This document shows, one piece after another, positions 1-6,657 of a stretch of DNA of 6,857 nt. The notes below the pieces were generated by a model. That model saw nothing but the letters and a program-made list of their open reading frames with translations, had not been told where the DNA came from and made no database searches. The stretch is from the NCBI GenBank assembly GCA_013698195.1, contig JACCVK010000074.1:1-6857 (forward strand). The letters are read 5' to 3'. A program made the translations under genes and the position numbers. The stretch comes from Actinomycetota bacterium (GTDB taxonomy: Bacteria; Actinomycetota; Thermoleophilia; Gaiellales; Gaiellaceae). Each line of letters starts with the position of its first letter. Positions within the stretch are counted from its first letter, which is position 1.

Positions 1-1604
1 GGTGGGAGCTCGCCTTCGAGTGGGAAGCGCCGCGGGACGCGCACGACGGTAAACGCGAGCACCTCCGAGCCCTTTTCCTTCGCGATGGCGATCGCCGTCG
101 CGACCATCTCCTCGCCGATGTCGCCCAGCTTCATCGGCACGAGGATGCGCTGGAACTCAGTTGCCGGGGGCAGCTCCTCGAACGGCGTGACGTGGTCAAG
201 CAGCCCGCGCCGAGCGGTGCGGCGCACCACCACGAAGACGGCGAGGCCGGCCAGGAGCCAGAGCGGGCCGACGTAGCGTGCGCCCGGGTGCGTCGCGAGC
301 GCGAGGATCCAGATCGCGAAAGTCGCCGGCGCGCCGATCACCGCCGCGAGCGGGAGCCGGTGGCCGAGGATCGTCACCTCTGGCCTGGCTCGGAACGGGC
401 GAGTGAGCGCAGGCTCGCGCACCCGAAGCCAGATGACCGCAAGCTGAGCGGCCGTGAACGCGAGCAGGACGCCGAACGAGTACACGCTTGCGAGGAACTC
501 CGGATCGCCGCCGGCAGCGAGCTCGTTGAGGACGATCGTGCCGATCCCGAGCCCGGCGGCGATGAGGATCGCCTGGCTCGAGACGAGCGCGCGGCGCTCG
601 AAGCGTGCGAACTCCCGCGGAAGCGAGCCGTGCTCGGCGAGCGAGTACGTCAGACGGGTGATGCCCGAGACCGACGTCGTCGCCGCGCCGAGGAGGACGA
701 GGGCACCCGAGACGCCGATTGCGATCCGAAGCACGTCGACGAGCAGACCGGGCAGCTCGCCCTCGAACGCGGCGGCGATGCCGACGAGCGGGGCCTCGAG
801 CCACTCGTCACCGAGCGATGTCGACCCACCCGCGGCCGGATACGCGGACAGGCCGACCGCGGCGATGAGGACGGTGACGAGCACGACGAGCCCGATCGCG
901 GAGAACAGGGAGCGGGGCAACGTGCGGCCCGGCTCACGCGCCTCCTCGGCCAGGTTCGCGGCGGTCTCCAAGCCCGTGTACGCGAGCATCGCCAGCGGAA
1001 GCGCGAAAGCGAGATCCCCCCACTCCTGCCCGCTCGCAAGGCCGAAGCCCTCGCGCAGCGTCTCGGGCGAGAGCAGGAATGACACACCGAGCAGCACGAG
1101 CAGCCCCTGGACCGCGAGATCGAGGATCGCGACGGCGAGCGCGCCCGTGTACAGGCGCGTCCGACGCGTGAGACGGGCGGCCGCGATGGCCGCGATCACC
1201 AAGCAGCCGATCAGCACATCCCAGGGCGCATCCCGTAGCGACGGCGCCGAGACCGCCGCTCCCAGATAGTGGGGCATGAAGAGCGCGGAGAGCGCCATCA
1301 CGATCAGAAAGTCCAGAAAGAGCGCCCAGCCGGTCACGAACCCCGCGAGGTCGTTGAAGGCCCTGCGCACGAACGTCGCCGCGCCACCGGTCTCGGGCAG
1401 CGCCGCTGTGCCCTCCGCGTAGGAGAGCGACACCGTGAGGAAGAGAGCACCGGTGAGCAGGAGGACGAGCGGCGTCAGCCCGAGCGCCTGCGCGGCGACG
1501 ATCCCGAGCGCGATGTAGAGGGACGAGGCGATCTCGCCGTAGGCGACCGCAAAGAGCGATGGAGCGTCGAGGATCCGCTCGAAGCCGCGGACCTTGCGTG
1601 CCAT
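1..1604 (-). CDS. APC-family amino acid permease with C-terminal USP domain (3' end outside window)
   Basis: The frame is open from the ATG at 1604 to the window edge, giving residues 1-534 with the C-terminus missing. The protein is a predicted cytoplasmic-membrane amino acid transporter of the APC superfamily. The N-terminus (FAVAYGEIASSLYIALG, about residues 18-34) is the TM1 substrate-site region. About 12 hydrophobic segments follow to about residue 460. The family hallmark after TM6, LAYTGLETAANLAEEAREP, lies at residues 207-225. From residue 486 (RILVPMKLGDIGEEM) a universal stress protein fold begins; only its first 50 or so residues are in the window, so its nucleotide-binding loop cannot be judged. 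The frame is consistent at three checked points (near 83, 980 and 1604), so I see no frameshift. The start overlaps the stop of the upstream small membrane protein (TGATG), and only a weak Shine-Dalgarno (GCGGGTG) precedes it, which suggests translational coupling. It aligns visibly with the permease at 1911-3776, so the two are paralogues. The substrate is unknown. Confidence 0.93.
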   Translation of the reverse strand, partial: MARKVRGFERILDAPSLFAVAYGEIASSLYIALGIVAAQALGLTPLVLLLTGALFLTVSLSYAEGTAALPETGGAATFVRRAFNDLAGFVTGWALFLDFLIVMALSALFMPHYLGAAVSAPSLRDAPWDVLIGCLVIAAIAAARLTRRTRLYTGALAVAILDLAVQGLLVLLGVSFLLSPETLREGFGLASGQEWGDLAFALPLAMLAYTGLETAANLAEEAREPGRTLPRSLFSAIGLVVLVTVLIAAVGLSAYPAAGGSTSLGDEWLEAPLVGIAAAFEGELPGLLVDVLRIAIGVSGALVLLGAATTSVSGITRLTYSLAEHGSLPREFARFERRALVSSQAILIAAGLGIGTIVLNELAAGGDPEFLASVYSFGVLLAFTAAQLAVIWLRVREPALTRPFRARPEVTILGHRLPLAAVIGAPATFAIWILALATHPGARYVGPLWLLAGLAVFVVVRRTARRGLLDHVTPFEELPPATEFQRILVPMKLGDIGEEMVATAIAIAKEKGSEVLAFTVVRVPRRFPLEGELP

Positions 1605-1780
1605 CAGCGCACCCGCTTGCGCTCGACGGTGAAGCGTCCGATTCCGAGCGCGATGAAAAGCGCACCGAGCACGAATCCGACAACGCCGCCTCCCTCGAGC
1701 GCGGTCCGCACGAGCAGCGCGGTCCCGATCGCGACGAACGCGATCGAGAGGACGAAGATTGCGACTCTGTAAGCGCTCAC
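1604..1780 (-). CDS. Small two-helix membrane protein, function unknown
   Basis: With the GTG start at 1780 this is a 58-residue protein beginning (M)SAYRVAIFVLSIAF. It has two hydrophobic stretches, about residues 5-24 (VAIFVLSIAFVAIGTALLV) and 33-50 (VGFVLGALFIALGIGRF), joined by a short EGGG turn. A basic tail (ERKRVR) fits an inside-positive end. I cannot assign a function. Its stop (TGA, 1606-1604) shares one base with the ATG of the downstream permease, so the two are probably co-translated. An alternative GTG start at 1837 would add 19 proline-rich residues. I prefer 1780 because the membrane helix then starts right after a short N-terminus and CAGG stands just upstream, but the start lies inside a long palindrome and is uncertain. 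It could be a permease-associated accessory protein (inference from coupling only). Confidence 0.75.
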   Translation of the reverse strand: MSAYRVAIFVLSIAFVAIGTALLVRTALEGGGVVGFVLGALFIALGIGRFTVERKRVR

Positions 1781-1807
1781 ACGCCAACCTGGGTTGGTCT
1801 GTGAGCG
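1774..1807. promoter_or_regulatory. 34-bp imperfect palindrome over the small protein's start codon
   Basis: Two nested inverted repeats share one centre (between 1790 and 1791). The outer arms are CGCTCACA (1774-1781) and TGTGAGCG (1800-1807); the inner arms are CCAACC (1784-1789) and GGTTGG (1792-1797). They are separated by two unpaired positions on each side. On the minus strand the GTG start at 1780 falls in the outer arm and the CAGG that could serve as Shine-Dalgarno lies at the apex. It may be a DNA operator for a dimeric regulator or an mRNA hairpin masking the start. The symmetry is seen directly; the role is inferred. Confidence 0.5.
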
Positions 1808-1816
1808 TGGAGGGAT

Positions 1817-1834
1817 GGGAACTGGGAGGTTCCC
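1817..1834. repeat. Small inverted repeat in the intergenic dyad cluster
   Basis: GGGAAC (1817-1822) and GTTCCC (1829-1834) form a 6-bp inverted repeat with a 6-base loop. It is followed by a perfect 10-bp palindrome TTCTCGAGAA (1839-1848). Both lie between the terminator-like hairpin at 1856-1890 and the palindrome at 1774-1807. There is no T-run, so it does not look like a terminator on its own. Short dyads are not rare in GC-rich DNA, so their significance is uncertain. Confidence 0.3.
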
Positions 1835-1855
1835 CACGTTCTCGAGAAGAAGGGG

Positions 1856-1890
1856 GCTCGTTGGGGAAACATGGTTTCCCCAACGGGAGC
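1856..1890 (-). terminator. Strong hairpin after the complete APC-USP gene, probable terminator or REP-like element
   Basis: A perfect 12-bp inverted repeat, CGTTGGGGAAAC (1859-1870) and GTTTCCCCAACG (1874-1885), is separated by the 3-base loop ATG. GCT (1856-1858) and AGC (1888-1890) extend the stem past a small bulge. It begins about 20 bases past the stop codon at 1911-1913, as a terminator would. On the minus strand it is followed by CCCCCTTCTTCTC, which is pyrimidine-rich but a poor U-tract, so termination may be partial. Tandem GCTCGCTC-like sequence between stop and stem gives it a REP-like look. Confidence 0.65.
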
Positions 1891-1910
1891 GAGCGCAGAG
1901 CGAGCGACGC

Positions 1911-3776
1911 TCACGCGGCTCCTGAGGCGACGACCATGGTGCGGCAGCGGGCGTTCTTGAGCACGTAGTCGACGGTCTTCCCGAAGACGGCCCGCTGCCG
2001 CCCGGTCAGAGCTGACCGCTGCGAGCCGAGGACGATGATCTCAGCCTGGCGCGCTTCGGCCTCAGCCACGATCGCCGGCCCCGCGGCGCGCGCGCGCTCG
2101 AGCCTGCCGACGATCGGCACGCCGTACGAGTCGGCCACGGCCATCGCCTGGTCGAGCTCGCGGTTCGCGAGTCGCTCCAGCTCGGGAACCTCGTCTGCCA
2201 GCGGCCGGTCGAGCGGCATCTCGATCACCGTCACCGCAACGATCCGGGAGCCACGCTCGGCCGCGAGCCGGCAGGCGAGGTCGAGCGCCTCGTCCGACGA
2301 TTTGCCGGCCACGATCGGCACGAGGATCCGGCGGTACTCGAGCGCGAGCTCTGGGCCGAAGGCCGGTGGCGCCTTGACGACCTCGCGGACACGGGCGCGG
2401 ACGAAGCGGCGGCGATAGATCGCGTACGCGACAAGGCCGACGACCATCCAGCCGAGGCCCACCCAGCGCGTCGTTGCGTTCTGCACGACCAGCACGAGGA
2501 AGGACGCACCGGTCGCGATTCCGCCGCCGATCGCGAAGAGCGGCCAGCTCACCCCTCGCACGCGGACGTTCGGGTGCGCACGGAAAACAACCTCGGACTC
2601 GTCTCGGTCGAGCATCCGCAGACGGACGACAGCGGCGTGCGCAACCGTGAACGAAAGCGTCGCCCCAAGCGAGTAGAGCGTCCCGATGAAGTTCACGTCG
2701 CCTGGAATCAGCAACAGGATCGGCGCGATGCCCGCGAAGAGAATGAGCGCGAGCCATGGAGTCTTGAACCGCGGGTGCAGGGTTCGCAGTCTCTCGGGAA
2801 GCTGCCGATAGCTCGCCATGGAGTAGGTGATCCGCGACGCGCCGATCACCCCCGCGTTCGTCGCGATGAAGAGGATGGTTGCGGCCAGGATTCCGACGTA
2901 GATCTCGGCGAAGTCGAGTGTGAGACCCTCGAGACCGAGGTTCTGGACAACGCCAAGAATCGGGTCGTTCGCGTACCCGCCGTCCTCGGGGGGTAGCGCG
3001 AGCAGCGTCGTCAGCTCGCCGTCGATCGTCTCGACCGGAAGCGCGGACAGGGCGACGAGCGGCAGCGTGAAGTAGATGGCGAAGACCGCCCCCGCGACGA
3101 GCTTGTATGCGGCCGGCACCGTACGAACGGGGTCCCGGACCTCCTCCGCGAGGTTCGAGACCGTCTCGACCCCCGTGTAGGCGAGCATCGCCACGGGAAT
3201 CGCGATCGCGAGGTTCGACCACGTCGGCGCCACACCCCACCGCACGTTCTCGACCAGCACCTCCGGGCTGAAGACGAGAGCGAAGCCGACGATCACGAGC
3301 AGCACCTGCGTCGCGAAGTCGACGACGGCGAGAGAGATCGAGAGTTTCGCCGCCTCCTGCACTCCGACGATGTTGAGCGTGACAAGGACGACGATGACGA
3401 TCGCGCCGCCGACAGTGTCCCACGGGTTCGTGCGCAGCGGCTCCCAGAAGATCGAGAGGTAATGCGGGACGAAGAATGCGGACACCGCGACGGTTACCAC
3501 GTAGACGAGCATCTGCGACCAGCCGGCGACGAAGCTGACGACCTCGTCGAACGCGTGCCGCGCGAAGCTCGCCGAGCCGCCGGCCTCCGGGAAGCGCGCC
3601 GTTCCCTCGGCGTACGTGGCGGCGGTCGCGGCGAAGACGATCCCGGCGGCGACGAAGACGAGCGGCGTCAGGCCGAGCGCGTAGAACGCGGTAAGGCCGA
3701 GGGCGTAGTAGATCGAGGAGCCGACGTTCCCGTATGCGGTCGCGAAAAGCGCGGGCGTGCCGAGTACGCGCTCCAT
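1911..3776 (-). CDS. APC-family amino acid permease fused to a universal stress protein domain
   Basis: The product is a complete 621-residue predicted cytoplasmic-membrane amino acid transporter. The N-terminal APC domain has about 12 hydrophobic segments, roughly at residues 10-30, 36-55, 80-106, 121-140, 147-170, 188-205, 225-245, 290-312, 340-358, 362-385, 411-431 and 437-455. YGNVGSSIYYALG (15-27) is the TM1 substrate region, and LAYTGVETVSNLAEEVRDP (198-216) is the conserved segment after TM6. After a basic linker (YRRRFVRARVREVVK), residues 482-621 form a full-length USP domain starting RRILVPIVAGKSSDEA. Its nucleotide loop is atypical: LGSQRSALTG (583-592) has Arg587 where ATP-binding USPs have the second Gly of G-x2-G-x9-G. 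I chose ATG 3776 because the APC fold starts at once (MERVLGTPALF) and AGGTGGAG sits just upstream. The 25 extra residues from a start at 3851 are low-complexity Arg/Pro and run into an inverted repeat. It is paralogous to the permease at 1-1604. The substrate is unknown. Confidence 0.95.
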   Translation of the reverse strand: MERVLGTPALFATAYGNVGSSIYYALGLTAFYALGLTPLVFVAAGIVFAATAATYAEGTARFPEAGGSASFARHAFDEVVSFVAGWSQMLVYVVTVAVSAFFVPHYLSIFWEPLRTNPWDTVGGAIVIVVLVTLNIVGVQEAAKLSISLAVVDFATQVLLVIVGFALVFSPEVLVENVRWGVAPTWSNLAIAIPVAMLAYTGVETVSNLAEEVRDPVRTVPAAYKLVAGAVFAIYFTLPLVALSALPVETIDGELTTLLALPPEDGGYANDPILGVVQNLGLEGLTLDFAEIYVGILAATILFIATNAGVIGASRITYSMASYRQLPERLRTLHPRFKTPWLALILFAGIAPILLLIPGDVNFIGTLYSLGATLSFTVAHAAVVRLRMLDRDESEVVFRAHPNVRVRGVSWPLFAIGGGIATGASFLVLVVQNATTRWVGLGWMVVGLVAYAIYRRRFVRARVREVVKAPPAFGPELALEYRRILVPIVAGKSSDEALDLACRLAAERGSRIVAVTVIEMPLDRPLADEVPELERLANRELDQAMAVADSYGVPIVGRLERARAAGPAIVAEAEARQAEIIVLGSQRSALTGRQRAVFGKTVDYVLKNARCRTMVVASGAA

Positions 3777-3784
3777 CTCCACCT
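3777..3784 (-). promoter_or_regulatory. Ribosome binding site deciding the permease start
   Basis: AGGTGGAG on the minus strand lies directly before the ATG at 3776. AGGTG matches the 3' part of the consensus GGAGGTGA, so the short spacing is acceptable. It favours this start over the in-frame start 25 codons upstream. Confidence 0.6.
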
Positions 3785-3832
3785 GTCGTCTTCGACGGCG
3801 ACCAGGCACGGCGCGCAAGCCTACAAGCGCCG

Positions 3833-3876
3833 GGGGGTCAGGTCTTTGCACGTGGTGCGTGGAAGACCTGACCCCC
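3833..3876. repeat. Long REP-like inverted repeat (14-bp arms)
   Basis: GGGGGTCAGGTCTT (3833-3846) and AAGACCTGACCCCC (3863-3876) are perfect reverse complements around a 16-base loop. Within the loop GCAC (3848-3851) and GTGC (3855-3858) can pair again. It stands right beside the protease terminator in the gap before the next permease. From memory, the GGGGTCAGGTCTT core resembles the ends of REP sequences mobilised by IS200/IS605-like RAYT transposases; no transposase is in the window. It could instead be a second, bidirectional terminator. The repeat itself is certain; the class is inferred. Confidence 0.7.
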
Positions 3877-3884
3877 TCGACGAA

Positions 3885-3910
3885 AGAGGGCCGGCGATTG
3901 CCGGCCCTCT
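3885..3910 (-). terminator. Rho-independent terminator of the S8 protease gene
   Basis: An 11-bp perfect stem, AGAGGGCCGGC (3885-3895) and GCCGGCCCTCT (3900-3910), has a 4-base loop. On the minus strand it lies about 25 bases past the protease stop at 3936-3938 and is followed by TTTCGTC. The stem is strong and the T-run short, as is common in GC-rich genomes. It separates the protease from the permease transcription unit. Confidence 0.8.
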
Positions 3911-3935
3911 CGTCGTGTCGTCTCGCGATCGGCCG

Positions 3936-6590
3936 CTACGGGCGGTCGATCGTGAACTGCGCCGTCGTCAGGGTCTCCGTGTGCGCGGGGTTCGATGCCG
4001 ACCCGCCGGCCTTGACGATGGTGATCCTGAAGACGTAGGTCCCGTCGGGAACCGTGTACGTCCTCGCTCCGTTGGCGCCGGTCGTCTGCCCGCTGAATGG
4101 GAAGGCGAAGACGCCGGTGGAAGTCGCGTTCCTCGGGAGGAACTGGCGGTCGAACGCGAGGTGCCAGGACCTACCGGTCACCGCATGCCTGACCTCGACC
4201 TTCATCCGCCGCACCTGATGGTCGAAGTGCACCAAGAGCTGCGGAACGTTGAAGGCGTCGGTCATCGTGAACGTCGCACCCGGCGCGTTCGTGTAGCTCC
4301 CAGCCGGGTCGAAGCACTCGAGTCCACGCACGAGCGCGGGGTTGCACGACGTGAGCCGCGCCACCCACGGGAACCCGAACGAGGTTGGCGCCGCCGCGAC
4401 GATCGACTGGTAGTCGCCGATGAAGCCGGCGTATGGGACGCGGTACGTCTGGCCTCCGCCCTGAGGCGTGAGGACGATGTACCCGCCGTAGACGCCCTTC
4501 ACGGGACCGGTTGCGGCCGTGATCGTGGCGGTGAACGTGACCTTCGTCTGTGCCGGAACGGTCACGCTGCTCGAGCTGAACGCCACCGTCGCATCCGAGG
4601 AGAAGAAGCCCGGTGCGAAGGTGCTGGCGCCGGTCGAGAGCGCGTTCACGTACGAGAGGTCGTACGTGGCCGAGCTCTTGCTGCGGTTCCAGATCTCGAG
4701 CGTACGGGTCGCCGGACCAGCTTCGCTCTCACCGAGTACGAGCTTGCCGGGCGAGACCTCCGTCTCGGCGAGGATCGCGTCGTCGATGTCGAGCATGCCG
4801 GCACCCTGCCGGTGGACGTTGTCCAGGAAGCCCAGACTCGGGTTCAACCCCCACGGCGCCGGATCGGCGCTGTTCTGGAGGATGGTCCGGACGTTGCCCC
4901 GGGTCGTGTTCGGCTTGGCCTCGGGGAGCAGTGCGACGCCGCCCGCAACGTGCGGGGACGCCATCGAGGTGCCGCTGATCGTCGCGTACGCCCCGCTCTC
5001 GAGCGGGTACGTCGAGCGAATCAGGCCACCGGGCGCACCGATGTCCGGCTTGAGGTCGAGCTCGGCCTCGAGCCCGTACGAGCTGAACGACGAGATGAGT
5101 CCGCCGGTCGGGTTCGTGAACGAGCCGGTGTCGTCGGTCCAGGTCATCGTGACCGGGCCGGCGGCGAGACGCGAGTCGATCAGAACTCCTTCTGCGTCCG
5201 AGATCGCGACCACGGGAATTGTGATCGGCGGCGTTCCGGCAACGGTCGGGCTGAACCGGCCCGGGACGTTGTTGTAGAGGACCACCGCTGCCGCCCCGGC
5301 GTTCATCGCGTTGAGCGCCTTCGCGTGGAATGTGCAGCCGCCGCGCCGGATCAGCGCGGCCATACCGGCAAGGCTTCCAGCCGGCAGAGCCACACATGCA
5401 TCCGCCGTCGAGGCGGACGTGCCGGTTCGCGCCATGGGCAAACTGCCCGAGGTGGGAGCCGGCGGAGCCGACGCCGCATTCGCGTAGCCGATCGGTGTGT
5501 CATCCGGCGAGATGGTGAACGTGTTCAACGCGACGTGCGTGTTGTCGAACGACGCGACGCCGATGACTTTCTCGCCCATTCCGGGCACGCCACCGCTGTA
5601 CACGCCGTTCGCACCGCTGTTGCCGATCGACGCGACGACCACGACGCCCCTCTTGACGAGGTTCGTGGATGCCTGGCCCGTCGGCGACTGGTGCCAGTTG
5701 TTGAAAGCATCGCCGATCGACATGTTCAGGACGTCCATGTCGTCATCGAGTACCCGCTCCATTGCCGAGATCATCACCTCGTCGGTCGTGGAGCCGCTGC
5801 AGCCGAAGACGCGATACGCGCCGAACGAGACGCCCGGTGCGACGCCAGTGACGTCACCCTCCGCCCCGACGATGCCGGCCACGTGGGTGCCGTGTCCATG
5901 GCAGTCGTCCGCAACCGGATCCGGAACCGGAGTCGGGCTGTACGCAAGGGAGGACGGATCGGCGTTGTACGCGTCGCCGACGAGGTCCCACTGCGCCACG
6001 ACACGCGAGTTCGGGTGCGGTGCGCCCGCAGTGCCGTCCCCGCCGAGGTCGGCGTGGTCGAGATCGAAGCCGGTGTCCATGACGGCCACCTTGATGCCGT
6101 CGCCCGTGTATCCGAGCTCGGTCTGGGCGATGTCGGCGCCCGTCATCTTGATCGCCGTGGCGAGGTCTGGAATGGAGGTCGGAGTCGTCTCCGGAACGGA
6201 GATGATGCCGACCGGATAGACGGCCTCGACGTTCGGCAAGCCAAGCACTCGCTCGAGCTGACCTGCGCCGATGTCCAGCGAGACCCCGTTCCAGAGCTTC
6301 TGGAACTCGAAGCGGGTCCTGTACGTGATGCCCGCCTTCTTCGCGTCCGCATGGAACTTCTGCCGCTTTGCTGTCAGCGCGTTTGCGTTACCACCGTCCG
6401 CGACGGGCGACCCTGAAAGCTGGACATACCACGCACCGAGCATGTCGTGGGTCAACTGGCCGTTGCCGATGTCGGGCGACGAGCCGACCTGGCCCGTGTC
6501 CGCGCCTGCAACGGCCACGGGTACGAGCAGGGCGACAGCCGCACCGAGCAGTGCAAGCAAGCGCCTGCGTGGCACTCGGATTTTTCGCAT
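3936..6590 (-). CDS. Secreted subtilisin-like (S8) serine protease with PA domain
   Basis: The product is an 884-residue predicted extracellular endopeptidase. Residues 1-30 are a signal peptide: basic MRKIRVPRRR, a hydrophobic core, and a likely cut after AVAGA. Residues about 53-128 look like an I9-type inhibitor propeptide (AWYVQLSG through VEAVYPV). The S8 catalytic domain spans about 155-605: Asp172 in VAVMDTGFD, His233 in CHGHGTHVAG, oxyanion Asn324 in SIGNSGAN and Ser542 in SGTSMASPHVAGG, so the triad is intact. A PA domain is inserted at about 375-480. The catalytic core ends in LDNVHRQGAGMLDIDDA (589-605). The remaining 270 or so residues are beta-rich, Ser/Thr-rich, probably Fn3- or Ig-like, ending VPDGTYVFRITIVKA (847-861) and FTIDRP. 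There is no visible LPxTG or membrane anchor, so the enzyme is probably released. Six cysteines fall in three close pairs (230/264, 399/419, 749/759), plausible disulfides. ATG 6590 is chosen because it gives a proper signal peptide, has GGGGAGAG 7 bases upstream, and lies downstream of the predicted promoter; the ATG at 6659 overlaps the -10 box. The exact substrate is unknown. Confidence 0.95.
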   Translation of the reverse strand: MRKIRVPRRRLLALLGAAVALLVPVAVAGADTGQVGSSPDIGNGQLTHDMLGAWYVQLSGSPVADGGNANALTAKRQKFHADAKKAGITYRTRFEFQKLWNGVSLDIGAGQLERVLGLPNVEAVYPVGIISVPETTPTSIPDLATAIKMTGADIAQTELGYTGDGIKVAVMDTGFDLDHADLGGDGTAGAPHPNSRVVAQWDLVGDAYNADPSSLAYSPTPVPDPVADDCHGHGTHVAGIVGAEGDVTGVAPGVSFGAYRVFGCSGSTTDEVMISAMERVLDDDMDVLNMSIGDAFNNWHQSPTGQASTNLVKRGVVVVASIGNSGANGVYSGGVPGMGEKVIGVASFDNTHVALNTFTISPDDTPIGYANAASAPPAPTSGSLPMARTGTSASTADACVALPAGSLAGMAALIRRGGCTFHAKALNAMNAGAAAVVLYNNVPGRFSPTVAGTPPITIPVVAISDAEGVLIDSRLAAGPVTMTWTDDTGSFTNPTGGLISSFSSYGLEAELDLKPDIGAPGGLIRSTYPLESGAYATISGTSMASPHVAGGVALLPEAKPNTTRGNVRTILQNSADPAPWGLNPSLGFLDNVHRQGAGMLDIDDAILAETEVSPGKLVLGESEAGPATRTLEIWNRSKSSATYDLSYVNALSTGASTFAPGFFSSDATVAFSSSSVTVPAQTKVTFTATITAATGPVKGVYGGYIVLTPQGGGQTYRVPYAGFIGDYQSIVAAAPTSFGFPWVARLTSCNPALVRGLECFDPAGSYTNAPGATFTMTDAFNVPQLLVHFDHQVRRMKVEVRHAVTGRSWHLAFDRQFLPRNATSTGVFAFPFSGQTTGANGARTYTVPDGTYVFRITIVKAGGSASNPAHTETLTTAQFTIDRP

Positions 6591-6597
6591 CAAGCGT

Positions 6598-6605
6598 CTC
6601 TCCCC
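6598..6605 (-). promoter_or_regulatory. Ribosome binding site of the S8 protease
   Basis: GGGGAGAG on the minus strand lies 7 bases before the ATG at 6590. It is a good purine-rich Shine-Dalgarno match and supports this start rather than the ATG at 6659. Confidence 0.65.
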
Positions 6606-6657
6606 TTCTTCGTGGCCACCGAGCCGCAGGTCGGGCGACCGTGATAGGAACGCGGGC

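Noticed and set aside
192..1269. Plus-strand open frames of 296 and 271 residues opposite the first permease
   Set aside because: Low-complexity, charged or Ser/Ala/Pro-rich translations antisense to a clear APC-USP gene; GC-driven shadows.
934..1683. 249-residue minus-strand frame overlapping the first permease and the small gene
   Set aside because: It is in a different frame from the permease motifs and has an Arg/Ala/Gly-rich composition without family features.
2062..3423. 453-residue minus-strand frame inside the complete permease
   Set aside because: A +1 shadow of the permease gene, almost all Arg/Gly/Ala/Asp, with no recognisable fold.
3777..3832. Promoter for the complete permease
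   Set aside because: TTGTAG and TTGCGC occur on the minus strand, but no -10 box at suitable spacing matches more than about half of the consensus.
3774..3851. 25-residue N-terminal extension of the complete permease (start at 3851)
   Set aside because: It is Arg/Pro-rich, begins inside the 3833-3876 inverted repeat, and has no homology-like character. The ATG at 3776 has a Shine-Dalgarno and starts the APC fold directly.
3462..6416. 984-residue plus-strand open frame opposite the protease and permease
   Set aside because: It runs antisense across two well-supported genes. Its translation is Arg/Asp/Glu/Val-rich with no domain, membrane or repeat pattern, as expected for the complement of GC-rich coding DNA.
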